From: Brevundimonas variabilis
GTDB taxonomy: Bacteria > Pseudomonadota > Alphaproteobacteria > Caulobacterales > Caulobacteraceae
Length of the DNA: 64,000 nucleotides
Assembly (NCBI RefSeq): GCF_014199945.1
Contig: NZ_JACHOR010000005.1
Span: 1-64,000 of the forward strand
Direction of reading: 5' to 3'
Part shown: piece after piece, positions 25,463 to 33,369 of the stretch
Position numbering within the stretch: the stretch's first letter is position 1
Layout of the letters: each line of letters begins with the position of its first letter
Notes under the pieces: model-generated
What the model was told of the DNA's origin: nothing
Databases searched by the model: none
What the model saw: the letters and a program-made list of their open reading frames with translations, nothing else
Position numbers and translations under genes: made by a program

Positions 25463-26548
25463 TCAGCCCTCGTCGACGGGAGCCTCGGCCTTGCGACGCG
25501 GCGCGCGACGCTTGGGTGCAGGCGGCTCCTCGCCGTCGGCAATCGCTTGCGGGATCGTGGGCTCGACCGGGGTCGAAGACACGCTGGACCGGGTCAGAAA
25601 GCCGGGCAGGCCGACCGGGGCTTCGCTGTCGGCCTCGTCACGTCCGGTATCGCGTGGCGCCGAACGGGTGCGGCGGGCGCGCGGCGGAGCGACGTCTTCC
25701 GCTACGGACGGGACCTCGACCGCAGCCTCGGCGACAGGCGGCTCGATACCGTCATCGGCATGGGCCGGAGCTTCGCCCTGACCACCTTCAGCCTCGAAGC
25801 GACGATTGCGTTCCTCGCGGCGGCGCTCCCAGCGTTCACGACGGGTTTCGCGACGACCGCCTTCGCCGTCGGCCTGCACCTCGCCCTCGGCGACAGGCTG
25901 GCTGTCCCGGTTCTGGGTCTCGCGATAGGGGGCGTCCCGGTTCTGTCCGTCGCGGTTCTGGCCATCCCGGTTTTGCCTTTCGCGGTCGCGGTCGCGGTCC
26001 CGGTTCTGGTTGCGGTCGCGATCCTGATTGCCGTCGCGGTCCCGCCACTCGCGGGGCTGGCCGGGGGACCCGTCGTTACGGTTCTGGTTCTGGTCGCGGC
26101 CGGGATTGTCGCGGCTCTGGCCAGCGTCGCCCTCGCGGGGCTCGCTCCCCTGGGCGGCACGATCGGCAGCCTGCTGGGCTGCCAGAAAGGCCGCAGCCTG
26201 AGCCCCGGTCTCGTCCTCGAAATCGATGTCGTAGCCCTGGTTCGACAGTTCGCGCGCGGCGATCTCGGACACCGGACGCTGGGGCTGCAGCGCCCTCAGG
26301 ACCCTGAAATAGTGTTCGGCGTGTTGCAGATAGTTTTCGGCCAGGACCCGGTCGCCGGAGGCGCCGGCATCGCGGGCCAGTTGCTGGTACCGCTCGTAGA
26401 CGGTCTGGGCATTCCCACGAACCTTGATGTTCTCGGGACCCTGCGAGTCCCAGGAGCGGTTGGGGTTGGCGCTGTTGGCGTTGCCGCCATTGCCGCCGGG
26501 CTTCCTGTTGCGTCCACGTTGACGCTTCATGCCCTTGAAATCTCTCAT
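25463..26548 (-). CDS. DUF4167 protein with Arg/Asp/Asn-rich disordered tail
   Basis: A 361-residue protein. The N-terminal 110 residues are the conserved DUF4167 region: MRDFKGMKRQRGRNRKPGG, then NIKVRGNAQTVYERYQQLARDA and ENYLQHAEHYFRVL. The middle (about 170-260) is a low-complexity RNRD/DRDR repeat, and an Arg-rich ERRREERNRRF segment follows. Such composition suggests RNA or ribosome binding; the family has no firmly known role. The start at 26548 is kept because the MRDFKG segment before MKRQRG looks family-like, but 26530 is possible. Not visibly in an operon. Confidence 0.82.
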   Translation of the reverse strand: MRDFKGMKRQRGRNRKPGGNGGNANSANPNRSWDSQGPENIKVRGNAQTVYERYQQLARDAGASGDRVLAENYLQHAEHYFRVLRALQPQRPVSEIAARELSNQGYDIDFEDETGAQAAAFLAAQQAADRAAQGSEPREGDAGQSRDNPGRDQNQNRNDGSPGQPREWRDRDGNQDRDRNQNRDRDRDRERQNRDGQNRDGQNRDAPYRETQNRDSQPVAEGEVQADGEGGRRETRRERWERRREERNRRFEAEGGQGEAPAHADDGIEPPVAEAAVEVPSVAEDVAPPRARRTRSAPRDTGRDEADSEAPVGLPGFLTRSSVSSTPVEPTIPQAIADGEEPPAPKRRAPRRKAEAPVDEG

Positions 26549-26852
26549 CGGAGGCTACCGTGCTGGGGGGCGAGAGGACCGCGTGGGCAGTGCCGTCTGG
26601 CCGGTTCGTCGTTCCGTTCGCCCGAAGCCAATCCCCGGTGTCGAAATGCTCGGAAAAACCGTCTGTCCCCCGCCCTGAGTCCCGCGCTGTGATCGCTGGC
26701 CCCGGGCCACCCTTGCGCCCCGGACGCGTCGTCGCGAGCCGGAAGGGCCCAGGGAGATGCGTATGGGTGGGAGACGATCAATGACTTAGCGTGCGCCGCG
26801 CCGGTTTCCAAGGCCTTTGTTGCGAAGGCCTGATCCGGAACGTCCGCACATG
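26549..26852. other. Intergenic stretch, little recognisable content
   Basis: About 300 bases between DUF4167 and the next terminator. The only structure I see is a small hairpin, AGGCCTT (26812-26818) with AAGGCCT (26826-26832). Reading frames here have no ribosome site or protein-like composition. It presumably carries the DUF4167 promoter. Confidence 0.4.
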
Positions 26853-26883
26853 AAAAAAGGGGCTGGTCACAAGGACCAGCCCC
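26853..26883 (-). terminator. Terminator of the CC0125/CC1285-type lipoprotein gene
   Basis: GGGGCTGGTC (26859-26868) pairs with GACCAGCCCC (26874-26883). Read on the reverse strand it is followed by six T residues. Confidence 0.9.
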
Positions 26884-26905
26884 TCATTCTTTCGATCCGC
26901 GGCGC

Positions 26906-27493
26906 CTACATCGGCCGCGTGAGGCGCGGGGCGACGTTCTGGATCACCTCGCGGGCGTCGAAGGCATTGACGTCATTGCCGGGCTTGGGCCCGCGACCCA
27001 TGACGATCTCGGCCGAGGCTTCGAACCGGTCGACCTCGCGCACGTCATAGTCGCGCCCGAAACCGCCGCCGTAACGACCGAAGCCATAACCCCAGGGGCT
27101 CCACGCGCCGCGGTGGTAATAACGCCATGACGGGCCCCAGAAGGGGCTGTAACGGTCGAACGTCGGATCCGGGATCGCCTGGTACCGGACATCGCGGTCG
27201 GTCTGGCGCTGGACGGTCGAGAACCAGTCAAACCCGCTTTCGGTGGTCAGTTCGGCCGACCGCAGCAGCAGGCCCATCTCGACCTGTTCGCGCGAGGTCA
27301 CGGAGTTGCCGGCAAAGGTCACGCGGTAGCGGTCGCTTTCCAGCCGTTGCTCGGCATAGCCACCGCGCTGGCCATTGAATCCGGCGGGCTGATAGGGGGT
27401 TGCCGTCGCGCAGGCGGCAAGGGTCATGGCCGCCGCGACTGCGATCAGCAGAGGGCGGGCAGCACGGGTCTTGAAGGACTGGGGGTTCATCAC
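26906..27493 (-). CDS. CC0125/CC1285-family lipoprotein
   Basis: A 195-residue lipoprotein precursor (lipobox LAAC). The mature part has the family pattern: GYAEQRLESDRYRVTFAGNSVTSREQVE-type region, then LLLRSAELTTESGFDWFSTV. This is followed by an aromatic Gly/Tyr/Trp-rich segment (FWGPSWRYYHRGAWSPWGYG) and VDRFEASAEIVMGRGP. Envelope location is expected; function unknown. The family is best known from Caulobacter, which supports the taxonomic assignment. The gene is monocistronic by its own terminator. Confidence 0.82.
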   Translation of the reverse strand: MMNPQSFKTRAARPLLIAVAAAMTLAACATATPYQPAGFNGQRGGYAEQRLESDRYRVTFAGNSVTSREQVEMGLLLRSAELTTESGFDWFSTVQRQTDRDVRYQAIPDPTFDRYSPFWGPSWRYYHRGAWSPWGYGFGRYGGGFGRDYDVREVDRFEASAEIVMGRGPKPGNDVNAFDAREVIQNVAPRLTRPM

Positions 27494-27569
27494 ACGGCTC
27501 CTGGAGACTGATATATAGGCACCCTTCGCCCTGAACGGTACATGAACGTTCCGGGTTCGTCGCCCCTCG

Positions 27570-28214
27570 CTAAAGTCGCATCACGATGAGGAGAGCGGCC
27601 ACAAGCAGCAGAAGGCCGACACCGATGCGAAAGCCCCGTCGGAAGCGGGGCCTGGCCATCTGCCGCGTCAGTGCGGCCCCCCCGAGGCCATAGGCGGTCA
27701 TCGACATCATATCCATGCCGATGGTCGCGGCCGCGAACATCAGCAGTTGCGGGACGATCGGGCGGTTGACGTCGAGGAATGGCGGAAGCACGACCGTGAA
27801 GAACAGCACGGCCTTGGGATTGGCGATCTGTACGAGGAAGCCGTCGACCAAGGCATTGCGTCGGCTCGAAACGCGCGCGGTCTCCGGCTCCTGGGCCGTC
27901 GAAAAGGCCCCGCGAAGGGACTGGAATCCCAGCCAGGCCAGATACAGCGCTCCGGCGATGGCAATGGCCTGGACGGCAGCGGGGAAGGCCAGCACCAGCG
28001 CCCCAAGACCGAGGGCCGCGGCCCCGAACCAGACCAGGGTCGCCGCATTCATGCCGACGATACCGGCCATGGCTGCGGCACGGCCCTTCGACACACCGGT
28101 CGCCACGGCAAAGATGTTTGCGGGGCCCGGCGTGATGGCCATGACCATCATGATGCTCAGGAAGCCGGCAAACAGGCGGGGATCGACCGGCAGGGGCGGG
28201 AGAGCAGCAGTCAT
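27570..28214 (-). CDS. LysE/RhtB-family exporter
   Basis: A 214-residue integral membrane protein with about six hydrophobic segments. The family motif is at the N-terminus (AITPGPANIFAVATGVSKGR, residues about 27-46), with a second conserved region NPKAVLFFTVVLPPF near 130-145. Members export amino acids such as lysine, threonine or homoserine-type compounds. Substrate not predictable. No operon partner is evident; the gaps on both sides are 57-76 bases. Confidence 0.9.
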   Translation of the reverse strand: MTAALPPLPVDPRLFAGFLSIMMVMAITPGPANIFAVATGVSKGRAAAMAGIVGMNAATLVWFGAAALGLGALVLAFPAAVQAIAIAGALYLAWLGFQSLRGAFSTAQEPETARVSSRRNALVDGFLVQIANPKAVLFFTVVLPPFLDVNRPIVPQLLMFAAATIGMDMMSMTAYGLGGAALTRQMARPRFRRGFRIGVGLLLLVAALLIVMRL

Positions 28215-28271
28215 CCCGCGCCTTTCGACCGGCGCGGGGCAACCGTCAAGCTCGCTGCCCGGAGGCGTGGA

Positions 28272-28868
28272 TCAGGCGCGCGGCGCGGACGGGGGTACGG
28301 GCGCGACCGGCGGCTCGGGTGCCTGCGGGGCAGCAGGCGCCGGAGGCGGCACGTCCTCGTCATAGGCCTCGGCGATCGCCTCCGAGGCTTCGGCCAGGGC
28401 GTAGTCGGCGATCAGCTCATAGGTGACGCGCTGTTCGGGATCATCCTGCACCCACGCGCTGTTGCGGGCGATGCCGCCGGCGCTGGCGATCGCCTGCTTC
28501 AGCTCGGGCTCGGCGTCCTTCAGGGCCTGGGCCACAAGGGCGTCCACATCGATGTCGGCGAGGGCGGCCTGGGCGATCGCTCCGGCCTGCTGTGCGATCT
28601 GGGCCGTGAATCGGGCGACCTCGGGCTGAAAATCGCGCGCCCAGAGCGCGGCGGTCGCAGTCTCTTTCTGGGTTTCGGTCAGGGTCCGGTCGGCGGCGAT
28701 GGCCTCGGCCCGTGCGCCAAAGGCCTCCATGCGTGCTTCGAACGCAGACGCCAAAGCCTCGAGGCGGGCTTCTGCCGCCTCGGCCTGGGGGTCGGGGTCC
28801 GCAGCCGCGAGTGCGGAGGACAGCGGCAAGAGGGCGAGGGCTGCAGCGAGGCTGATGGCACGGATCAT
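28272..28868 (-). CDS. Exported Ala/Glu-rich helical protein, unknown function
   Basis: A 198-residue precursor with a signal peptide (MIRAISLAAALALLPLSSAL, cleavage near ALA). The mature part is almost entirely Ala/Glu/Gln-rich predicted helix (EAAEARLEALASAFEARMEA), likely coiled-coil, followed by a Pro/Ala tail (APAAPQAPEPPVAPVPP). No known family recognised. The next gene upstream at 28960 has the same signal-plus-helix layout, so they may be distant paralogues. Confidence 0.6.
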   Translation of the reverse strand: MIRAISLAAALALLPLSSALAAADPDPQAEAAEARLEALASAFEARMEAFGARAEAIAADRTLTETQKETATAALWARDFQPEVARFTAQIAQQAGAIAQAALADIDVDALVAQALKDAEPELKQAIASAGGIARNSAWVQDDPEQRVTYELIADYALAEASEAIAEAYDEDVPPPAPAAPQAPEPPVAPVPPSAPRA

Positions 28869-28959
28869 GACGGCGTTCCCTTCATTTGATGTCGAAGGGA
28901 ACGCCGTGCCCGACGCAATCTCAAGTGAAATCGCGGTAAGGAGAGGGGCGGAGCGCGCC

Positions 28960-29385
28960 TCAGGGCGCGGGGATGGCGGCCAGGGCCTGGTCCCGCGCCT
29001 TTCCGGGTGCGCCCTTGATCTCGGCCTCGATGATCGGGGCCATGGCCGTCATCTGGGCCTTCTGCGGACCCTCGGGCATGGCTGCGAAGAACCCGGTCAG
29101 CATGGCGGAAAAGGCATCGGCGTCCGGCTGATACTTTGCCACGATCGGATCGGTATTGGTGCGAGCCCGGGCCGCGTCACCATTGGCGGCTGCGACGGCG
29201 GTGCCGAGCTCCTGGCCCATGGCTTCCATCTTGGCCCCGAAGGCCTCGCCGGCGGCCTGGATATCGGCCTCTGTCACAGGGGCGGGAGCCGCGGCGGCGG
29301 GTGCGGCCGGGGTCGCCTGCTGCGCGAGCACTGGTCCCGACAGGGCGAGCATTGCGGTAGCGGTCAGGGCAAGACGGAGGATCAT
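28960..29385 (-). CDS. Exported Ala-rich helical protein, unknown function
   Basis: A 141-residue precursor if started at 29385, which gives a clean signal peptide (MILRLALTATAMLALSGPVL, cleavage near LAQ); an ATG at 29400 would add five residues. After an Ala/Pro linker the mature part is mostly amphipathic helix (AGEAFGAKMEAMGQELGTAV, DAFSAMLTGFFAAMPEG). It resembles its neighbour in layout. No cysteines in the mature part. Family not recognised. Confidence 0.6.
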   Translation of the reverse strand: MILRLALTATAMLALSGPVLAQQATPAAPAAAAPAPVTEADIQAAGEAFGAKMEAMGQELGTAVAAANGDAARARTNTDPIVAKYQPDADAFSAMLTGFFAAMPEGPQKAQMTAMAPIIEAEIKGAPGKARDQALAAIPAP

Positions 29386-29463
29386 CGGATCGGCTTTCAA
29401 AGCGGGATTGAACCGCCAATCTGGCCGATCCTGCAGCCCTTGCCTAGAGCCGCACGCCCCGGA

Positions 29464-30702
29464 TCAGCCGGGGCGGCGATCCCGCTTGGCCAGCACCCGC
29501 AGACGCAGGGCGTTCAGCTTGATGAAGCCCGCCGCATCATTGTGGTCATAGGCCTGGACCCCTTCCTCGAAGGTCACGAGGTCCTGATCGTACAGGCTGT
29601 TGGCGCTTTCACGGCCGATCACGCTGACATTGCCCTTGTACAGCTTGATGCGGACCGTTCCCGAGACCTTCTGCTGGCTGTAGTCGATGGCGGCCTGAAG
29701 CATCTCACGCTCGGGGGCAAACCAGAAGCCGTTGTAGATCATCTGGGCATATTTGACGGCCAGTTCATCCTTCAGATGCATGGCCCCGCGGTCGAGCGTG
29801 ATGGATTCGATGCCCCGGTGGGCGGCCAGCAGGATGGTCCCGCCCGGTGTCTCGTAGACCCCGCGCGACTTCATGCCGACGTAGCGGTTCTCGACCAGGT
29901 CCAGACGGCCCACGCCATTGTCGTGGCCCAGTTCGTTGAGTTTCGTCAGGATCGTCGCCGGCGACATGGCCACGCCGTCAATCGCGACGGCATCGCCCCG
30001 CTCGAAGCTCATGGTGAAGACGTGCGGCGTGTCCGGCGCATCCTCGGGGGCGATGGTCCGCTGGTGGACGAACTCGGGCGCCTCGACCGCCGGGTCTTCC
30101 AGCACCTTGCCTTCGGACGAGGAGTGCAGAAGGTTGGCGTCGACGCTGAAGGGGGCCTCGCCCCGCTTGTCCTTGGCGATCGGGATCTGGTTCTGCTCGG
30201 CAAAGGCCAGCAGGGCCTCGCGGCTGCGGTACTCCCACTCGCGCCAGGGGGCGATCACGCGGATGTCGGGCTCGAGGGCATAGTAGCCGAGCTCGAACCG
30301 GACCTGGTCATTCCCCTTGCCGGTGGCCCCGTGACAGACGGCGTCGGCGCCGACCATCCGAGCGATCTCGATCTGGCGCTTGGCGATCAGCGGCCGGGCG
30401 ATCGAGGTGCCCAGCAGATACTGGCCTTCGTAAAGGGCATTGGCGCGGAACATCGGGAAGACGAAGTCGCGGACGAATTCCTCGCGCAGGTCGTCGATGA
30501 AGATGTTCTCGGGCTTGATGCCCATCTTCAGGGCCTTCTCGCGCGCCGGAGCCAGTTCCTCGCCCTGGCCCAAGTCGGCGGTGAAGGTCACGACCTCGGC
30601 ATTATACTCGGTCTGGAGCCATTTCAGGATGATCGAGGTGTCAAGCCCGCCGGAATAGGCGAGGACGACTTTCTTGACGGGCTTGTCGGACGCTTTGGAC
30701 AT
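29464..30702 (-). CDS. argG: Argininosuccinate synthase
   Basis: A 412-residue cytosolic enzyme that joins citrulline and aspartate with ATP in arginine synthesis. The ATP pyrophosphatase P-loop is [17 protein letters not shown] at residues about 13-29. Other hallmarks are [50 protein letters not shown] and [11 protein letters not shown]. Full family length. No other arg gene is adjacent. It supplies arginine, the precursor of agmatine used by the polyamine genes at 5-12 kb, but is not physically linked to them. Confidence 0.97.
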   Translation of the reverse strand: MSKASDKPVKKVVLAYSGGLDTSIILKWLQTEYNAEVVTFTADLGQGEELAPAREKALKMGIKPENIFIDDLREEFVRDFVFPMFRANALYEGQYLLGTSIARPLIAKRQIEIARMVGADAVCHGATGKGNDQVRFELGYYALEPDIRVIAPWREWEYRSREALLAFAEQNQIPIAKDKRGEAPFSVDANLLHSSSEGKVLEDPAVEAPEFVHQRTIAPEDAPDTPHVFTMSFERGDAVAIDGVAMSPATILTKLNELGHDNGVGRLDLVENRYVGMKSRGVYETPGGTILLAAHRGIESITLDRGAMHLKDELAVKYAQMIYNGFWFAPEREMLQAAIDYSQQKVSGTVRIKLYKGNVSVIGRESANSLYDQDLVTFEEGVQAYDHNDAAGFIKLNALRLRVLAKRDRRPG

Positions 30703-30832
30703 GGCGGCAGCCTTCTGGAGAACGCGGGGAGGCGATGGCCGCGCTTAAACGGCGTGATGCCGCGCGATGCAAGGGCGGGAATGCGGCGGTGTGTCGGTTG
30801 GCGCTGAGCCCGGCCCGGCCTATCTCTGGCGG

Positions 30833-31075
30833 ATGACCGACGAAACCCTGCCCGAATCGTTGCCCGAGGCCCCCGTCTTCAATGCCGACATCCCGCATGC
30901 GACGCCGGAACGTCCCATCAGCGACGCGGCCCGTCAGGCCCTGATCGAGGCTGCGGCCCGCCGCTCGGCCGAGGCCGATCTGGCCGCCGGCGTCACGGAA
31001 CACGGTGGTCCCGCCGGCCCCGAGCCCACGCGCTATGGCGACTGGGAGCTGAAGGGCCTCGCGATCGATTTCTGA
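30833..31075 (+). CDS. DUF1674 / SdhAF4-like protein
   Basis: An 80-residue soluble protein; ATG at 30833 chosen because upstream codons are not family-like. The C-terminal GGPAGPEPTRYGDWELKGLAIDF is the DUF1674 signature, shared with the SDHAF4 assembly factor that helps flavinylated succinate dehydrogenase subunit A mature. The N-terminal half is variable and acidic. No sdh genes are in this window. Confidence 0.82.
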   Translation: MTDETLPESLPEAPVFNADIPHATPERPISDAARQALIEAAARRSAEADLAAGVTEHGGPAGPEPTRYGDWELKGLAIDF

Positions 31076-31089
31076 TCGATAAATTCCGA

Positions 31090-31217
31090 CCGCTCATCCC
31101 GGCAAAAGCCGGGACTCAGTCCTTTCGCGTGGCAGGGCGGACTGGATGGGGGTCAGGTCTCAACTCGATAACCGAGTCCTCAAAGGTCTGGGTCCCGGCT
31201 TTCGCCGGGATGAGCGG
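31090..31217. repeat. Dispersed hairpin repeat, inverted pair
   Basis: CCGCTCATCCCGGC begins the left arm (about 31090-31118), and the right arm (about 31188-31217) ends in GCCGGGATGAGCGG. Each arm is itself a small hairpin with a CCCGGC-AAAA-GCCGGG core. The same 13-base unit recurs at 41189-41220. It lies in the gap between the DUF1674 gene and typA and is probably a REP-like intergenic family. Confidence 0.75.
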
Positions 31218-31354
31218 ACTCGTGGAAAGGGTGAATTCGGCCCCCACTGGCCTTTTGCCGCAAGCCCCTGTATGAGGCGCGCGCTCCCCGCATGACGCAC
31301 ATCCTCTGAGCGGCCCCGTGTCTTTCCCGGCCGCCTTTTTCGCATTGAACGACC

Positions 31355-33187
31355 ATGAACCTACGCAACGTCGCCATCATCGCCCACGTCGACCATGGCA
31401 AGACCACCCTGGTGGACCAGCTTCTGGCTCAGTCCGGCGTCTTCCGAGCCAACGAAGCCCAGACCGAGCGGGCGATGGACTCCAATGATCAGGAGAAAGA
31501 GCGCGGCATCACCATTCTGGCCAAATGCACCAGCGTGCTGTGGAATGGTGCAGCGGGCGAGACCCGGATCAACATCATCGACACCCCCGGCCACGCCGAC
31601 TTCGGTGGCGAGGTCGAGCGCATCCTGGGCATGGTGGACGGCTGCGTCATCCTGGTGGATGCCGAAGAGGGCGTGATGCCCCAGACGAAATTCGTGCTGA
31701 CCAAGGCCCTGAAGATGGGCCTGCGTCCGATCCTCTGCATCAACAAGGTCGACCGCGCCCACGCCGATCCCGACCGGGTGCACAACGAGACCTTCGACCT
31801 GTTCGCCGCCATCGGCGCGACGGACGAGCAGCTGGACTTCCCGCACATCTACGCTTCGGGCCGCAACGGCTGGGCGACGATGGATCTGAACCAGCCCAAC
31901 GACAATCTGGCCCCCCTGTTCGACCTGATCGTCAGCCACGTCCCGCCGCCCAAGGTGCAGGCCAACAAGGACAAGCCGTTCCAGATCCTGAACGTGCTGA
32001 TCGAGAGCGATCCCTTCCTCGGCCGCCTGCTGACTGGCCGGATCGAGAGCGGCAAGGCCGTTCCCGGCATGGCCATCCACGCCCTGGATCGCGACGGCAA
32101 GGAAATCGAGCGTGGCCGGATCACCAAGGTCCTGGCCTTCCGCGGCCTGAAACGTACGGCGCTGGACGAGGGTTCGGAAGCCGGTGACATCGTCGCCATC
32201 GCGGGCATGTCCAAGGCAACCGTGGCCGACACCCTGTGCGCCATGGAAGTCACCGAGGCCCTGCCGGCCCAGCCGATCGATCCGCCGACCATCTCCATGA
32301 CCGTCTCGGTCAACGACAGCCCGCTGGCCGGTCGCGAAGGCGACAAGGTCCAGTCGCGCGTCATCCGTGACCGCCTGCTCAAGGAAGCCGAGGCCAACGT
32401 CGCCATCCGCGTCACCACCACCGAGGGCGGCGACGCCTATGAAGTGGCCGGCCGCGGCGAACTTCAGCTGGGCGTGCTGATCGAGAACATGCGCCGCGAA
32501 GGCTTCGAGGTCTCGATCTCGCGTCCGCGCGTGGTCTTCCAGGAAGGCCCGAACGGCGAGAAGCTGGAGCCCATCGAGGACGTCATGATCGACGTCGACG
32601 ACGAGTTCAGCGGCATCGTGATCGAGAAACTTTCGGCCCGGAAGGCCGAAATGACCGACATGGGTCCGTCGGGCGCCGGCAAGACCCGCATCCAGCTGAA
32701 ATGCCCGTCGCGTTCGCTGATCGGCTACCAGGGCGAGTTCCTGACCGACACGCGTGGCTCGGGCGTCCTGAACCGGGTGTTCAGCCACTACGAAGGCTAC
32801 AAGGGCGAGATCGCCGGTCGTCTGAAGGGCGTGCTGATCTCGAACTCCGACGGCGAGACCGCGGCCTTTGCCCTGTGGAACCTCGAGGATCGCGGCATCA
32901 TGTTCGTCGGTGCCGGCGAGAAGACCTATGAAGGCATGATCATCGGCGAGAACGCGCGCTGGGACGACCTCGACGTCAACCCGATCAAGGGCAAGCAGCT
33001 GACCAACGTCCGCGCCTCCGGCAAGGACGAGGCCGTCCGCCTGACCCCGCCCCGCGTCATGAGCCTGGAACAGGCCATCGCCTATATCGGCGACGACGAA
33101 CTGGTCGAGGTCACGCCGAAATCGATCCGTCTGCGCAAGCAGATCCTGAACCCGTCGTTCCGCAAGAAGCGCGCGCGTCCGGAATAG
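31355..33187 (+). CDS. typA: Ribosome-associated GTPase TypA/BipA
   Basis: A 610-residue translational GTPase. G1 is [15 protein letters not shown] (residues about 9-23), G3 is [17 protein letters not shown]4 is NKVDR, and switch I contains ERGITI. Domain II ([13 protein letters not shown]), the EF-G-like domain and the C-terminal domain ([40 protein letters not shown]) follow in order. TypA acts on the 70S ribosome during stress and in large-subunit assembly. It is a single-gene unit with its own terminator. Confidence 0.97.
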   Translation: MNLRNVAIIAHVDHGKTTLVDQLLAQSGVFRANEAQTERAMDSNDQEKERGITILAKCTSVLWNGAAGETRINIIDTPGHADFGGEVERILGMVDGCVILVDAEEGVMPQTKFVLTKALKMGLRPILCINKVDRAHADPDRVHNETFDLFAAIGATDEQLDFPHIYASGRNGWATMDLNQPNDNLAPLFDLIVSHVPPPKVQANKDKPFQILNVLIESDPFLGRLLTGRIESGKAVPGMAIHALDRDGKEIERGRITKVLAFRGLKRTALDEGSEAGDIVAIAGMSKATVADTLCAMEVTEALPAQPIDPPTISMTVSVNDSPLAGREGDKVQSRVIRDRLLKEAEANVAIRVTTTEGGDAYEVAGRGELQLGVLIENMRREGFEVSISRPRVVFQEGPNGEKLEPIEDVMIDVDDEFSGIVIEKLSARKAEMTDMGPSGAGKTRIQLKCPSRSLIGYQGEFLTDTRGSGVLNRVFSHYEGYKGEIAGRLKGVLISNSDGETAAFALWNLEDRGIMFVGAGEKTYEGMIIGENARWDDLDVNPIKGKQLTNVRASGKDEAVRLTPPRVMSLEQAIAYIGDDELVEVTPKSIRLRKQILNPSFRKKRARPE

Positions 33188-33212
33188 GATTTCCCTCTTC
33201 GCTTGATACGGA

Positions 33213-33245
33213 CAGGCCGCCCCACGGGGCGGCCTGTTTCGTTTT
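33213..33245 (+). terminator. Rho-independent terminator of typA
   Basis: CAGGCCGCCCC (33213-33223) pairs with GGGGCGGCCTG (33226-33236), the innermost pairs opening to give the loop, followed by TTTCGTTTT. Confidence 0.85.
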
Positions 33246-33271
33246 GGCCACGGCGTCGTCACGATATCAAA

Positions 33272-33300
33272 GCGTCACCGTTCTGCGTCCGAACTGTCTA
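33272..33300 (+). promoter_or_regulatory. Weak Pho-box-like repeat before the Oar-like receptor
   Basis: GCGTCAC (33272), CTGCGTC (33283) and CTGTCTA (33294) are exactly 11 bases apart. Only the first and third resemble CTGTCAC, so this is a weaker version of the array at 1741-1769. Confidence 0.3.
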
Positions 33301-33369
33301 GCTTGCGGATTACGTCTCCCCTGATCGCCCTCCACCGTGGAGTCTGGCGTTTCGGCCAGGGGGGCCATC

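Noticed and set aside
25328..26692. 454-codon forward frame opposite the DUF4167 and DUF4893 region
   Set aside because: Its hydrophobic Val/Ala runs are the complement of the Arg/Asp/Asn repeats; no ribosome site.
31361..33262. 633-codon reverse frame opposite typA
   Set aside because: Antisense shadow of a well-conserved GTPase; composition is His/Asp/Gln-rich without family features.
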